Assembly: GCA_024235015.1 (NCBI GenBank)
Contig: JACKNG010000009.1
Span: 62,001-126,000 of the forward strand
Length of the DNA: 64,000 bases
Direction: 5' to 3'
Source of the DNA: Gammaproteobacteria bacterium
Lineage (GTDB): Bacteria; Pseudomonadota; Gammaproteobacteria; Ga0077536
The translations under genes were made by a program, and so were the position numbers. Positions 1-9,913 of this stretch are shown here, one piece after another; the stretch's first letter is position 1, and every line of letters starts with the position of its first letter. The notes under the pieces are model-generated. The model had not been told where the DNA came from. It did not search any database and worked only from the letters and a program-made list of their open reading frames with translations.

Positions 1-1630
1 CGATGCTCGGATCGATGTCGGACGATGCCAGCAGGGGCTGGCCAGGCTGGACGCCCGGCAGGGCCGCCTGCCCGCCACTGGCCGCGCCGCCGGCCGGCAG
101 CACCTCGCCGTCGCGCGCTTCGCCCAACTGGCCCGCCGCGCCGGCCACCGCCAGCGGCTTGCTCATGAGCGACTTCACCGTCGGCCGGATGACGCCGAAC
201 AGTACGAACAACGCGAACAGCCCGCCCAGCACCTGCTTGCCCACGCTCCACACCCAGGGCTGCTGCCAGATTGGCGGCTCGGGCAGGGGCTCGGCGGCCG
301 GCGGGGTGTGGAAATCGGCGTTGGTCACGCTGACCGAGTCGCCGCGCGCGGCGTCGAAACCGATCGCTTCCTTGACCAGCTTCTCGATGCGGGCGAGCTG
401 CTCGGCGTCGAGACCGGCGGCCGCCGCGGGCGCGCTGGCCGCGTCGTCGGCGGCGGTCTCCGCGGCGCCGTCGGCCGCCGCCGTCGGGGCGGGGTTGCGC
501 ACCACCACCGCGACCGACAGGCGCCGTACCGTGCCGGTCGCCGGGCGGGTATGGCTGATGGTGCGGTCGAGCTCGTAGTTGCGCGTGGTCTGGCTGCGGC
601 GGTTGCCATTGGCAGCGGCGCTGGCAGTGGTGGCCTGCTGGCCGGTACCGTCGGCGGCGCCGACCTGCTCGGGTGCCGTGGCCGCGGCCGGCGGCTCGTT
701 GCTGAGCGCGCCGGGCACGCCGCCGGGGCCACCGCCGCCGCGGCGTTCTTCCTCGATCAGGTTTTCGCTGCGCACCGCCGGCAGGTCGGGGTTGAAGCTC
801 TCGCGGGTCTGCTCGGTGGTGGTGAAGTCGATGTCGGCGGTGACCTGGGCGCGCACGCCGTCGGGCCCGACCAGCGGCATCAGGATGGCCTCGATGCGAT
901 CGACGAAGCTTTCCTCGAGGCGCCGCGTGTACTCGAAGCGCTTGGCCGAGAGCACCAGTTCGTCACTGCCGCCGGCGGTGTCGGTGAGCAGGTTGCCCTG
1001 CTGGTCGATGACGGTGACCTGGTCGGGCGACATCGACGGCACGCTGGCCGAAACCATGTGCACGATGGCGCCGACCTGGTGCGGCTCGAGGCGCCGGCCG
1101 TTGTAGAGATCGACGATGACCGAGGCCGTCGGCTCGCGCCGCGTCCGGCTGAACGCCGACTGCTTGGGCACCGCGAGGTGGACGCGCGCGGCGCGCACGT
1201 TGTTGATGTGGGCGATCGAGCGCGACAGCTCGCCCTCGATGGCGCGCTGGTAGCGCGCCTGCTCGAGGAACTGGCTGGTGCCGAAGCCCTGCTCCTGCTC
1301 GAGCATCTCGAAGCCCATGCCGGCGCTGCGCGGCAGGCCGGCGGCGGCCAGCTTGAGGCGCGCGTCGTGAACCTTGTCGGCGGCGACCAGGATGGCGCCA
1401 CCGTTGGCGTCCATGCGGTAGGGGATCGCGTTCGACTGCAGGGCGTCGACGACCTGCGACAGATCGCGCTCGGAGAGATCGGTGTAGAGCACCGTGTATT
1501 CCGGGGTACGCGCCCACAGGGCGACGTAGAGGCCGAGTGCCACGCTCGCCGCCAGCGCCACCATGACGCCGGCCTGGCGCAGCAGGAGCAGGAGGGAAGC
1601 CTGGGGATTGATGGCGAGCGCTTCAGCCAT
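1..1630 (-). CDS. fliF: Flagellar M-ring protein FliF (C-terminus beyond window)
   Basis: FliF forms the MS ring in the inner membrane, on which rod, C-ring and export gate assemble. The ATG at 1630 opens a frame that runs off the left edge after about 543 residues, so the C-terminal FliG-binding tail is missing. Visible parts are a first membrane segment near residues 18-37, the YscJ/FliF ring domain with the EYTVLYTDLSERD region, a low-complexity periplasmic stretch rich in Ala, Gly and Pro, and a second membrane segment (GGLFALFVLFGVI) near residue 480. It follows fliE, as in the Pseudomonas fleQ-fleS-fleR-fliE-fliF order. Identity is secure; only the end is unknown. Confidence 0.95.
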   Translation of the reverse strand, partial: MAEALAINPQASLLLLLRQAGVMVALAASVALGLYVALWARTPEYTVLYTDLSERDLSQVVDALQSNAIPYRMDANGGAILVAADKVHDARLKLAAAGLPRSAGMGFEMLEQEQGFGTSQFLEQARYQRAIEGELSRSIAHINNVRAARVHLAVPKQSAFSRTRREPTASVIVDLYNGRRLEPHQVGAIVHMVSASVPSMSPDQVTVIDQQGNLLTDTAGGSDELVLSAKRFEYTRRLEESFVDRIEAILMPLVGPDGVRAQVTADIDFTTTEQTRESFNPDLPAVRSENLIEEERRGGGGPGGVPGALSNEPPAAATAPEQVGAADGTGQQATTASAAANGNRRSQTTRNYELDRTISHTRPATGTVRRLSVAVVVRNPAPTAAADGAAETAADDAASAPAAAAGLDAEQLARIEKLVKEAIGFDAARGDSVSVTNADFHTPPAAEPLPEPPIWQQPWVWSVGKQVLGGLFALFVLFGVIRPTVKSLMSKPLAVAGAAGQLGEARDGEVLPAGGAASGGQAALPGVQPGQPLLASSDIDPSI

Positions 1631-1677
1631 GGTCGGATAGGTCCGCGGGGTTCAGTTCGAGGGTGAATCGGCCGCCT

Positions 1678-2004
1678 TCACAGCGGCATGTTCATGATGT
1701 CCTGGTAGGCCGAGACGAGGCGGTTGCGCACCTGCGTCGCGGCCTGGAAGGAGATGTTGGCCTTCTGGATCGAGATCATCACGTCGGCCAGCTCGACACC
1801 CTGCTCACCGCGCTCGAAGCGCGTCGACAGCTCCGCGGCGCGCTGCTGGTTGGTGTTGACGGTGTCGATGGCGTTGCGCAGCAGGGCCGTGAAATCGGTG
1901 GTCGACGCCGGCGCCGCGGCGCGGGTCTCGACGCCCTGGGCCTGCGAGGCCAGGGCGCGCATGCGGGCCAGGACGGCATCGGCATTGATTGCATCGACGG
2001 CCAT
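1678..2004 (-). CDS. fliE: Flagellar hook-basal body complex protein FliE
   Basis: A 108-residue protein of normal FliE length. FliE joins the MS ring to the proximal rod and is an early export substrate. The C-terminal half carries the family pattern (ADVMISIQKANISFQAATQV, then RNRLVSAYQDIMNMPL at the very end). A GAGGAGG ribosome site lies just upstream of the ATG. It sits 41 bp after fleR and 47 bp before fliF. I see no convincing sigma-54 promoter in the short fleR-fliE gap, so transcription may continue from fleSR or start inside fleR. Confidence 0.95.
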   Translation of the reverse strand: MAVDAINADAVLARMRALASQAQGVETRAAAPASTTDFTALLRNAIDTVNTNQQRAAELSTRFERGEQGVELADVMISIQKANISFQAATQVRNRLVSAYQDIMNMPL

Positions 2005-2045
2005 GATTCCTCCTCGGGTACGGTTGTGCGGTGGTCGCGGGTCGC

Positions 2046-3404
2046 TCAGGCGCCCGGCACCGCGACGCCTTCGTCGCGCATGCGCGCGATCTTGTAGCGC
2101 AGGGTGCGCGGACTGATGCCGAGCTTCTCGGCGGCGAACTTGCGGCTGCCCTTGCCTTCGCTGAGCGCGCCGAGGATGAGCCGGCGCTCGTGGTCCTTGA
2201 GGTCGCCGGTGAGCGAGTCGTCGCCCGCCTCCTCGCCCGCCGCGCTGGTCAGCGCGGTCGGCGCCAGGGTCGATTCGAACATCAGGTCGTGCGCCTCGAT
2301 GGCGCTGCCCTGGTGCAGGATCAACGCGCGCTGGACGACGTTGTCGAGCTCGCGCACGTTACCGGGCCAGTCGTAGGCCGCCAGGCGCTGTTCGGCAGCG
2401 GCGCTGAACTCGGGCGCTGCCGTCGCGGCGCGCTCGGCTGCACGCGCGGCCAGGGCACGGGCCAGCGGGATGACGTCGGCGCGGCGTTCGCGCAGGGCCG
2501 GCACGTGGATCGGCATCACGTTGAGACGGTAGTAGAGATCCTCGCGGAAGCGCCCGGCGGCGACCTCCTCGCGCAAGTCGCGATTGGAGGTGGCGACGAT
2601 GCGCACGTCGAGATCGATGAGCTGCGTCGAGCCCAGGCGCTCGACCTGGCGCTCCTGCAGCACGCGCAGCAGCTTGGCCTGCAGGGCGAGCGGCATCTCG
2701 GAGATCTCGTCGAGCAGCAGGCTCGAATCCTGGGCCTGCTCGAACTTGCCCGGGCAGGCCTTGTAGGCGCCGGTGAACGCGCCCTTCTCGTAACCGAACA
2801 GCACCGCTTCGAGCATGTTCTCGGGGATGGCGGCGCAATTGATCGCGACCGCGGCCCGCGCCGCGCGCGGCGAGCAGGCGTGGATGGTACGGAACACCAC
2901 TTCCTTGCCGACCCCGGACTCGCCCGTGATCATCACCGAGGCATCCGATTGTGCGACGCGCCGGGCGAGTTCGTAGACCTGGCGACTGGCCGGGTCGACC
3001 GCGACGACGTCGGCCGGCGCGACCGCCGGCGCCGCCGGCAGCCAGGCGTCGATGCGCCCCACCAGTACCTCCGCTTCGAACGGCTTGATGAGGTAATCGG
3101 TGGCACCGTTGCGCAGCGCGTCGATGGCGCTCTGCACCGACTCGTAGGCGGTCATCAGCACCACCGGCAGCTCGCGATCGTGCTTGCGGACCTCGCGCAG
3201 CAGCGCGTGCCCGTCCATCGGCGCCATCTGGATGTCGCTGATGACGAGGTCGTAACGCTGCTCGGCGAGCAGCGCGAGGGCCGCGCTGCCGTCGCCGGCA
3301 CCGGTGACCTCGAAGCCCGCCATCTCGGCGGTATCGAGCAGCGCTTCGCGCAGGGCTTCGTCGTCTTCGACGATGAGGATGTGGATCGATTGCGTGGACA
3401 TCAT
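2046..3404 (-). CDS. fleR: Sigma-54-dependent response regulator FleR/FlrC
   Basis: A 452-residue NtrC-type activator. The receiver domain spans about residues 7-120 with phospho-acceptor Asp57 in LVISDIQM. The AAA+ domain has Walker A GESGVGKE at 161-168, the sigma-54 contact loop GAFTGA near 208-213 and Walker B LLLDEISEM. The C-terminal Fis-type helix-turn-helix ends in LGISPRTLRYKIARMRDEG, typical of FleR/FlrC. In Pseudomonas and Vibrio this protein, phosphorylated by FleS/FlrB, turns on the sigma-54 basal body and hook operons, which here would include the flgB, flgJ and flgA promoters. Its ATG overlaps the fleS stop (ATGA), indicating translational coupling. Confidence 0.93.
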   Translation of the reverse strand: MMSTQSIHILIVEDDEALREALLDTAEMAGFEVTGAGDGSAALALLAEQRYDLVISDIQMAPMDGHALLREVRKHDRELPVVLMTAYESVQSAIDALRNGATDYLIKPFEAEVLVGRIDAWLPAAPAVAPADVVAVDPASRQVYELARRVAQSDASVMITGESGVGKEVVFRTIHACSPRAARAAVAINCAAIPENMLEAVLFGYEKGAFTGAYKACPGKFEQAQDSSLLLDEISEMPLALQAKLLRVLQERQVERLGSTQLIDLDVRIVATSNRDLREEVAAGRFREDLYYRLNVMPIHVPALRERRADVIPLARALAARAAERAATAAPEFSAAAEQRLAAYDWPGNVRELDNVVQRALILHQGSAIEAHDLMFESTLAPTALTSAAGEEAGDDSLTGDLKDHERRLILGALSEGKGSRKFAAEKLGISPRTLRYKIARMRDEGVAVPGA

Positions 3405-4588
3405 GCGTTTCCGTCGTCGGTGGCCGTGGGCAGCGCGGCGGCCGCCGCGCTCAGCGGCAGGCTGAGCACGAAACGGCAGCCGCGCGCGGCCGGTTCGAGC
3501 GCGAGCTCACCGGCATGGGCACGGGCCACCGCCCGCGCCACCGCCAGGCCGAGGCCGGTACCGTTGCTGCGCGTGGTGAAGAAGGGCTCGAACACCGCCG
3601 CGGCCTGCGCGGCGGGAATGCCGGGGCCGTCGTCGGCGAAGACGAGTTCGAGCATGTCGCCGCGGCGCGCGGCGGTGATCGCGATGCGACCGCGCCCGGC
3701 CGCCGCCTGGTGGGCGTTCTCGATCAGGTTGAGCGCGATGCTGGTCAGCGCGGCGAGGTTGACCTGGACCGTACCCGCCGGCGCCGTGCCGTCGAAGGCG
3801 ATGACGTACTCACCGAAGTTGAAGGCCTCGGCGGCGGCGTCGGCCAGCGCGCCGAACAGCCGGTCCGCCGCGATCGGCGCCATCTCGAGCTGGCCGCCGC
3901 GGGCGAACAGCAGCATCTCGTCGACCAGGCGTTCGAGCTTGCGCAGGGACTTGACGGTACGGTCGACGGCACGCTCGCGCATGCGCTCGTCACGCGCACG
4001 CCGCAGGTTGCCGGCCGAGAGCAGGGCCGAGGCCAGCGGCGTGCGGATCTGGTGGGCCATGGCCGCGGCCATCTCGGTCTTGGCCGAGAGCCGCTTGTGA
4101 TGGGCCAGCTGTTCCTGCAGGCGGCGGGTCTCGGTGACGTCGTTGAGAAGCAGGATCTGGCCGGGTTCGCCGGACAGGGCCTGGGTCGCGATGTGGACGC
4201 GGCGGCCGTCGACGAGCGAGATGTCGTGACCGTCGTCCCAGCGCGGGGCGAAAGCCCGTGTCACTACCGCGCTCCAGGGCTCGCCGCACGCCACCGGGCC
4301 GAGCAGTTCGGTCGCTACCGGGTTGCAGGCCTGCACGCGGCCGCGCTGATCGATCACCACCACGCCGCCGGGCAAGGCCTCGAGCAGGCTCTCCAGGCGC
4401 GCGGCGAGGCGTTCCTTCTCGGCCAGTTCGCGGGCCTGGGCCGAACGCGAGGCCGCCAGCTCGCGCGTCAATTCGCCGACACGGCGCTCGAGATCGCGGT
4501 AGAAGGTCGACAGCGAGCGTGACGCCTCCTCGAACTCGGCGAAGGCGTCGGTGAGCTGGCTGGCGGCGTTGGCGGACAATCGGTTCAT
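3401..4588 (-). CDS. fleS: Sensor histidine kinase FleS/FlrB
   Basis: A 395-residue cytoplasmic kinase with no membrane segment. An N-terminal coiled coil (about 20-70) leads into a PAS-like domain (about 65-155), then the dimerisation domain with phospho-acceptor His179 in MAHQIRTPLASA. The ATPase domain shows the N box NLIENAHQA, G1 DDGPGIP, the F box FEPFFTT and G2 GTGLGLAVA. It pairs with FleR encoded immediately downstream. A near-perfect sigma-54 promoter lies about 60 bp upstream, which fits FleQ-dependent expression as in Pseudomonas. Confidence 0.93.
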   Translation of the reverse strand: MNRLSANAASQLTDAFAEFEEASRSLSTFYRDLERRVGELTRELAASRSAQARELAEKERLAARLESLLEALPGGVVVIDQRGRVQACNPVATELLGPVACGEPWSAVVTRAFAPRWDDGHDISLVDGRRVHIATQALSGEPGQILLLNDVTETRRLQEQLAHHKRLSAKTEMAAAMAHQIRTPLASALLSAGNLRRARDERMRERAVDRTVKSLRKLERLVDEMLLFARGGQLEMAPIAADRLFGALADAAAEAFNFGEYVIAFDGTAPAGTVQVNLAALTSIALNLIENAHQAAAGRGRIAITAARRGDMLELVFADDGPGIPAAQAAAVFEPFFTTRSNGTGLGLAVARAVARAHAGELALEPAARGCRFVLSLPLSAAAAALPTATDDGNA

Positions 4589-4647
4589 GCCTGGTCTCGG
4601 TTTCCGGGGCTCGCCGCGTCAAGGCGGCGACTGCCCGGAACCAAGGC

Positions 4648-4663
4648 AGCAAGGACCGTGCCA
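4648..4663 (-). promoter_or_regulatory. Sigma-54 promoter of fleSR
   Basis: Read on the minus strand the site is TGGCACGGTCCTTGCT. It matches the TGGCACG-N4-TTGCW consensus at every specified base, with exact GG-N10-GC spacing. The predicted start lies about 12 bp downstream of the GC, some 50 bp before the fleS ATG. FleQ is the expected activator, by analogy with Pseudomonas. Confidence 0.88.
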
Positions 4664-4729
4664 GGGTTGGGGTTCTTTGTTTTTCAGCCAGTTAGGCGGA
4701 AAGGTGCCAGGACAGCGGACGGCGTTACG

Positions 4730-6199
<1,470 letters not shown>

Positions 6200-6313
6200 G
6201 GCCGGAATCCTTCGGGCATCTTGTCATGCGGTCTTGGCAGCGGCGACGGGATTGGGGACGCCGGGTACTGCGCCGGCAGGCGTCGGATTTTCGACGCGGC
6301 GCGGCGAGGGTCG

Positions 6314-6342
6314 ATTAAATCGGCCGTGGCAGGGAGTGTCAA
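6314..6342 (-). promoter_or_regulatory. Sigma-70 promoter of fleQ
   Basis: On the minus strand TTGACA is followed by a 17-bp spacer and TTTAAT. That is a perfect -35 and a 5/6 -10 at ideal spacing, in an AT-rich island about 110 bp upstream of the fleQ ATG. It fits housekeeping control of the master regulator. Confidence 0.8.
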
Positions 6343-6448
6343 GAAGCAGACACGCGCCCGCTGGGCGCGACAGGACACCGCAGCAGCGGCGTGAAACGGG
6401 GCTGGCCGGTGGGGCTGCGGAGGCGGCGCGCGGCCGCCGCCGAGAGCG

Positions 6449-6634
6449 TCAGGCGGCCGTCGCGACGCCGGCGTCGTCGGCCATGGGCAGGGCTTCGAGC
6501 AGGCGCGCCCGCTCGCCGCGCAGGCGGGCGACCATGCCCCATTGCTCGGCCGCGGCAGCGGCGAGCATCAGGGTGGTCAGGTGACGCAAACGCGGCATGG
6601 CTTGCTCGGCTTGGAGATGTTCGTAGCGCCCCAT
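6449..6634 (-). CDS. Truncated FliT-like flagellar chaperone
   Basis: A 61-residue protein in the place of fliT, directly upstream of fleQ. Residues 18-50 (LTTLMLAAAAAEQW, then RLRGERARLLEAL) resemble the first two helices of FliT, including the L-M-L-x2-A-x2-E-Q-W pattern. FliT proteins are usually about 95-120 residues and also have a C-terminal regulatory helix region, which is absent; the frame ends in a short Ala-rich tail. A GGGGAA sequence precedes the ATG, and a good FliA-type promoter lies 44 bp upstream, so it is probably transcribed as a late flagellar gene. Whether it still binds FliD or FlhDC/FleQ-type partners cannot be told. A degraded remnant is the main alternative. Confidence 0.55.
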   Translation of the reverse strand: MGRYEHLQAEQAMPRLRHLTTLMLAAAAAEQWGMVARLRGERARLLEALPMADDAGVATAA

Positions 6635-6677
6635 GGTTCGTTCCCCACGGCCCGGAACGCGGGCCCGTCACGGGGTC

Positions 6678-6704
6678 ATAGCGGCCGCCCGCAGCGGAAC
6701 TTTA
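6678..6704 (-). promoter_or_regulatory. FliA (sigma-28) promoter upstream of the fliT-like gene
   Basis: On the minus strand TAAAGTTC, an 11-bp spacer and GCCGCTAT match the sigma-28 consensus TAAAGTTT-N11-GCCGATAA at 13 of 16 positions with exact spacing. It is the only recognisable late promoter between flgL and fleQ and reads toward the fliT-like gene. Confidence 0.75.
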
Positions 6705-6744
6705 GGGCGATGCTCCCAGAAAACCCGCCCCGGCGCGGCCGGCC

Positions 6745-6820
6745 GCCAGGCGCGCCCGCCCGCGACGCAGCAGATGCGCGCCGCAGAGGGGCTCCGCAGT
6801 AGCTGTGCATCAGTCTGCTA
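6745..6820 (-). repeat. Dispersed palindromic element, copy A (degenerate)
   Basis: Reading minus, it starts with the flgL stop codon TAG followed by CAGACTGATG, then GCTACTGCGGAG and CTGCTGCGTCGCG. This is the same order of blocks as in copies B-F but more diverged. The opposite end of the palindrome is not recognisable, so the left boundary is approximate. It lies between flgL and the FliA promoter of the fliT-like gene. Confidence 0.6.
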
Positions 6821-8020
6821 GAGGTAGTCGAAGAGGCTGAGATCCTGCACCCGCACGAACGCCGCCTGCGCCGCCTCCAGCGCCGTGGTCTGCTGGGCGA
6901 GCTTGCTGATCGCCGCGGTCAGGTCGACGTCTTCGAGATTCGAGCGCAGGGTCTGCAGGTTGATGCCCGAATCCTCGTTGTTGTTACGCTGCGCCTCGAT
7001 GGTGTTGAGGCGCGCGCCGGTGCTCGAACGCAGCTCGGCGACCTTCTCCATCGCCTGGTCGAGATCCTCGATGGCGCGGTCCATGTCGAAGCCGAAGCGC
7101 GCGGCGCCGGCGGGGTCCTGGAAATCGGTCTCGAGTGCCTGGGCGATGTCCTTGACGGTCGCGAACATCGACTGGTTGGCGCTCGGCCGGATGGAGAACT
7201 CGTCGCCGGCCTGCGGCGCGCCGATCACCGTCACCGCCATGCCGGCGAAGTTGATCGCCGCGCCATCGACGTAGGTCTGCCCGCCGAGCACGGTGCTGCC
7301 GGCGGTGTCGTCGATGACGTCGTAGGTGGTGGCACTGGTGAAGTTGATGCGGAAGTCGTGCGGCAGGTAGGCCGAACCGTTGACGATGACGTTGTCGCTG
7401 ACCTGGGCCGTCCCGACATTGGCCGGGTTGCGGTCGGCGACGAAGGTGCCGTTGCCGTTGCGGATGGCGATGAAGGCCTCCTCGCCGGTGAAGCTCTCCT
7501 CGACCTGGCGCGTCTCCGAGACCTGGATGCGGCGCACGGTCTGGTCACCGTTGTAGCTGACGTTGCCGAGCGCGTCGCGGGTGAACGGGCGGGTGGTCAC
7601 CGCGGCGCCGGCGAAGACGTACTCGCCGGAGGCGTTGCGGGTGTTGCCGAGATCGACGAGCACGTCGAGTTGTTCGCGGATCTCGGCGGCGACGGCGCGG
7701 CGGTCGCTCGCCCCGAGTGCCTCGCTGCGACCCTGGATGAGGAGTTCGCGGGTGCGCTGCAGAACGTGGCTGACACCGCCGAAGACGTCGTCGACCTGGG
7801 TCAGGCGCTGCTCGGCGATGACCCCGTTGCGCTCGTACTGGTCGACCGCCTGCAGGCGTTCGTTGATCTGCAGCACGGTGGCCGCGGCCACCGGGTCGTC
7901 GCCGGGCTGGGTGATGCGCTTGCCGGTGGCGACCTGGCGCTGGATGTCGATCGAGCTCTTCTGCAGTTCGAAGATGCGGTTGAGCGACTGGGAATAGATC
8001 TGGTTGGTGGTGACTCGCAT
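6818..8020 (-). CDS. flgL: Flagellar hook-filament junction protein FlgL (HAP3)
   Basis: A 400-residue hook-associated protein that links FlgK to the flagellin filament outside the cell. The N-terminal flagellin-like helix (MRVTTNQIYSQSLNRI, then QVATGKRITQPGDDP) and the C-terminal helix region (ISKLAQQTTALEAAQAAFVR, ending SLFDYL) are both present, so the protein is complete. It is the last gene of flgJKL, 4 bp after flgK. Its TAG stop coincides with the terminus of repeat copy A. Confidence 0.95.
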   Translation of the reverse strand: MRVTTNQIYSQSLNRIFELQKSSIDIQRQVATGKRITQPGDDPVAAATVLQINERLQAVDQYERNGVIAEQRLTQVDDVFGGVSHVLQRTRELLIQGRSEALGASDRRAVAAEIREQLDVLVDLGNTRNASGEYVFAGAAVTTRPFTRDALGNVSYNGDQTVRRIQVSETRQVEESFTGEEAFIAIRNGNGTFVADRNPANVGTAQVSDNVIVNGSAYLPHDFRINFTSATTYDVIDDTAGSTVLGGQTYVDGAAINFAGMAVTVIGAPQAGDEFSIRPSANQSMFATVKDIAQALETDFQDPAGAARFGFDMDRAIEDLDQAMEKVAELRSSTGARLNTIEAQRNNNEDSGINLQTLRSNLEDVDLTAAISKLAQQTTALEAAQAAFVRVQDLSLFDYL

Positions 8021-8024
8021 GGGT

Positions 8025-9908
8025 TCAGCCTCGTGCCGCTTCGATCAGCGACTGGAACACGGCATCGGCGGCGGAGATGACCCGGGCCGCGGCCTGGAAG
8101 GCCTGCTGGTAGCGCAGCAGGTTGGCCGCTTCCTCGTCGAGGTTCACCCCCGACAGGGCGTCGCGCGCGGCCTGCGCGTTTTCGGTCAGCGCGCCGAGCG
8201 CATCGCGGCTGATGCGCGCCTGCTGCGCGGCCGCGCCGACCTCGCCGACCAGCACGCCGTAGGCCTCCTGGTAGGTGGCGGTCCCTCCCGACATCAGCGG
8301 CTGGAACTGCATGGCACTTAAGCTGAGGCCGTTGCTGTTGTCGCCCATGCCGCCGGCATTGCTGCTGACGGTGAAGCTGTCGCCGGCCAGCGGCGTGCCG
8401 GTGACCTGCACGCGCCAGCCGTTGAGATCGATGTCGGCACCGGCGGTATAGGGAATGAGCGGGCCGGCGCCGTTGACCTGGTAGGTGGTGGGCGGATCGT
8501 TGAACACCAGCTGCACCGGGTTGAGCAGCGCCGGGTCGGTCGCATCGAGCACCTGCGGCCGGGTGATCGCGCCGCTGCCGAGGTTGGTGGTGGCGCTGGC
8601 GGTGGCCACCGGCGAGGCCAGGGCGAGCTTACGCGCGTCGTTGATCGCGACGCTCATCTGGCGCGGCACGAACTTGGTCGGCTGCAGCAGGTACTGGTCC
8701 CCGGCCGCCGGCGGCGCGGTCACCGTGATGGTCAGGCCGTCGACGGTGAACGGACCCGCCCCGGACAGGGTCTGCATGCTCAGGTCCGACAGGCGCGTCA
8801 GGGTGAAATTGGTACCGTCGTGGGTCAGGCGGTAATCGGAGGTGGTCAGGTCGCCGACCGTGGCCGGGTCGAAGGCGAGGCTGATCGACCCGCTGTTGCT
8901 GCCGAGCGCGTTGACGTCCGGCGGCGGGATCGAGAACAGGTCGCCGCCCGGCGCACCATCGAGATCCATGCCCTGGCGGTGCTGCGCGTTGAGGGTCATG
9001 GCCAGCGTCGCGGCCATGCGGCCGATGGCGTTGCGCGCGGGGATGAGGTTGGCATCGCGGAAATCGAGCAGCGCGCCGAGTTCGCCGCCGCCGAGGGTCT
9101 CGGAGACCTGGGTCAGGGTGCCACCGACGACCAGGCCGACCTCCATGCGCGAGGCGTCGAGCGGGTTGACGGTGGGCTGCAGGGCAGTGGCCGTACCGCC
9201 GGTGACGACCAGCTGGCCGTCACCGACCAGCACGTTGACCATGCCGTCGGCGCGCTGCTGGGTCTGTACGCCGACCAGCTGCGAGAGATCGTTCAAGAGC
9301 TGGTCGCGCTTGTCGAGCAGGTCGTTGGCCGGCTCGCCGGACGCCAGGCCCGCGCCGCGCGCGATGTCGATGTTGAGGGCGGCGAGCGCGCCGGTGAGCG
9401 CGTTGATCTTCTGCACCGAGCCGCCGATCTGCTGGTTGACGCTGCGCGAGAGCAGGTTGAACTGCTCTTCCTGCTCGGAGATGCGCGAGACCATCGACTT
9501 GGCGCTCTCCAGCAGCACCTGGCGCGTCGCCATCAGGCGCGGATCGTCGTTGGCATCCCCCATCGACTCGAAGAAGTTCTGCACCCCGCCGGCGACGAGG
9601 GCGTCGCCGACCTGGGCATCGATCTGGTCGACCAGCTCGGACAGCTTGGCGGCGCGCGCCTCGTTGGCGGTCGAGTTGCGCAGCTGGTCGACGAGGAACT
9701 GGTTGGCGATACGCTCGACCGCCTGCACGTCGACGCCCTTGCCGGTGAAGCCGTAGCCGACGAACTGCGGCTCGCGGGTCTCCATGGTCACGCGCTGACG
9801 GCTGTAACCGGGCGTGTTGACGTTGGCGATGTTGTGGCCGGTGGTGGCCAGGCCCTGCTGGGAAGCCAGCAGGCCGGACAGGCCGATTTCGAAAGTACTG
9901 CTCGCCAT
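8025..9908 (-). CDS. flgK: Flagellar hook-filament junction protein FlgK (HAP1)
   Basis: A 627-residue hook-associated protein, within normal FlgK length. The N-terminus has the rod/hook motif IGLSGLLASQQGLATTGHNI followed by ANVNTPGYSRQR. The C-terminus has the SGVNLDEEAANLLRYQQAFQ helix and ends VISAADAVFQSLIEAARG, typical of FlgK. It forms the first junction ring at the hook tip, and FlgN (gene at 20134) is its expected chaperone. It lies 5 bp downstream of flgJ. Confidence 0.96.
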   Translation of the reverse strand: MASSTFEIGLSGLLASQQGLATTGHNIANVNTPGYSRQRVTMETREPQFVGYGFTGKGVDVQAVERIANQFLVDQLRNSTANEARAAKLSELVDQIDAQVGDALVAGGVQNFFESMGDANDDPRLMATRQVLLESAKSMVSRISEQEEQFNLLSRSVNQQIGGSVQKINALTGALAALNIDIARGAGLASGEPANDLLDKRDQLLNDLSQLVGVQTQQRADGMVNVLVGDGQLVVTGGTATALQPTVNPLDASRMEVGLVVGGTLTQVSETLGGGELGALLDFRDANLIPARNAIGRMAATLAMTLNAQHRQGMDLDGAPGGDLFSIPPPDVNALGSNSGSISLAFDPATVGDLTTSDYRLTHDGTNFTLTRLSDLSMQTLSGAGPFTVDGLTITVTAPPAAGDQYLLQPTKFVPRQMSVAINDARKLALASPVATASATTNLGSGAITRPQVLDATDPALLNPVQLVFNDPPTTYQVNGAGPLIPYTAGADIDLNGWRVQVTGTPLAGDSFTVSSNAGGMGDNSNGLSLSAMQFQPLMSGGTATYQEAYGVLVGEVGAAAQQARISRDALGALTENAQAARDALSGVNLDEEAANLLRYQQAFQAAARVISAADAVFQSLIEAARG

Positions 9909-9913
9909 GGGTA

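Noticed and set aside
2005..2045. Sigma-54 promoter directly upstream of fliE
   Set aside because: No GG-N10-GC with TGGC/TTGC character is present in the short gap; the promoter, if any, lies inside fleR.
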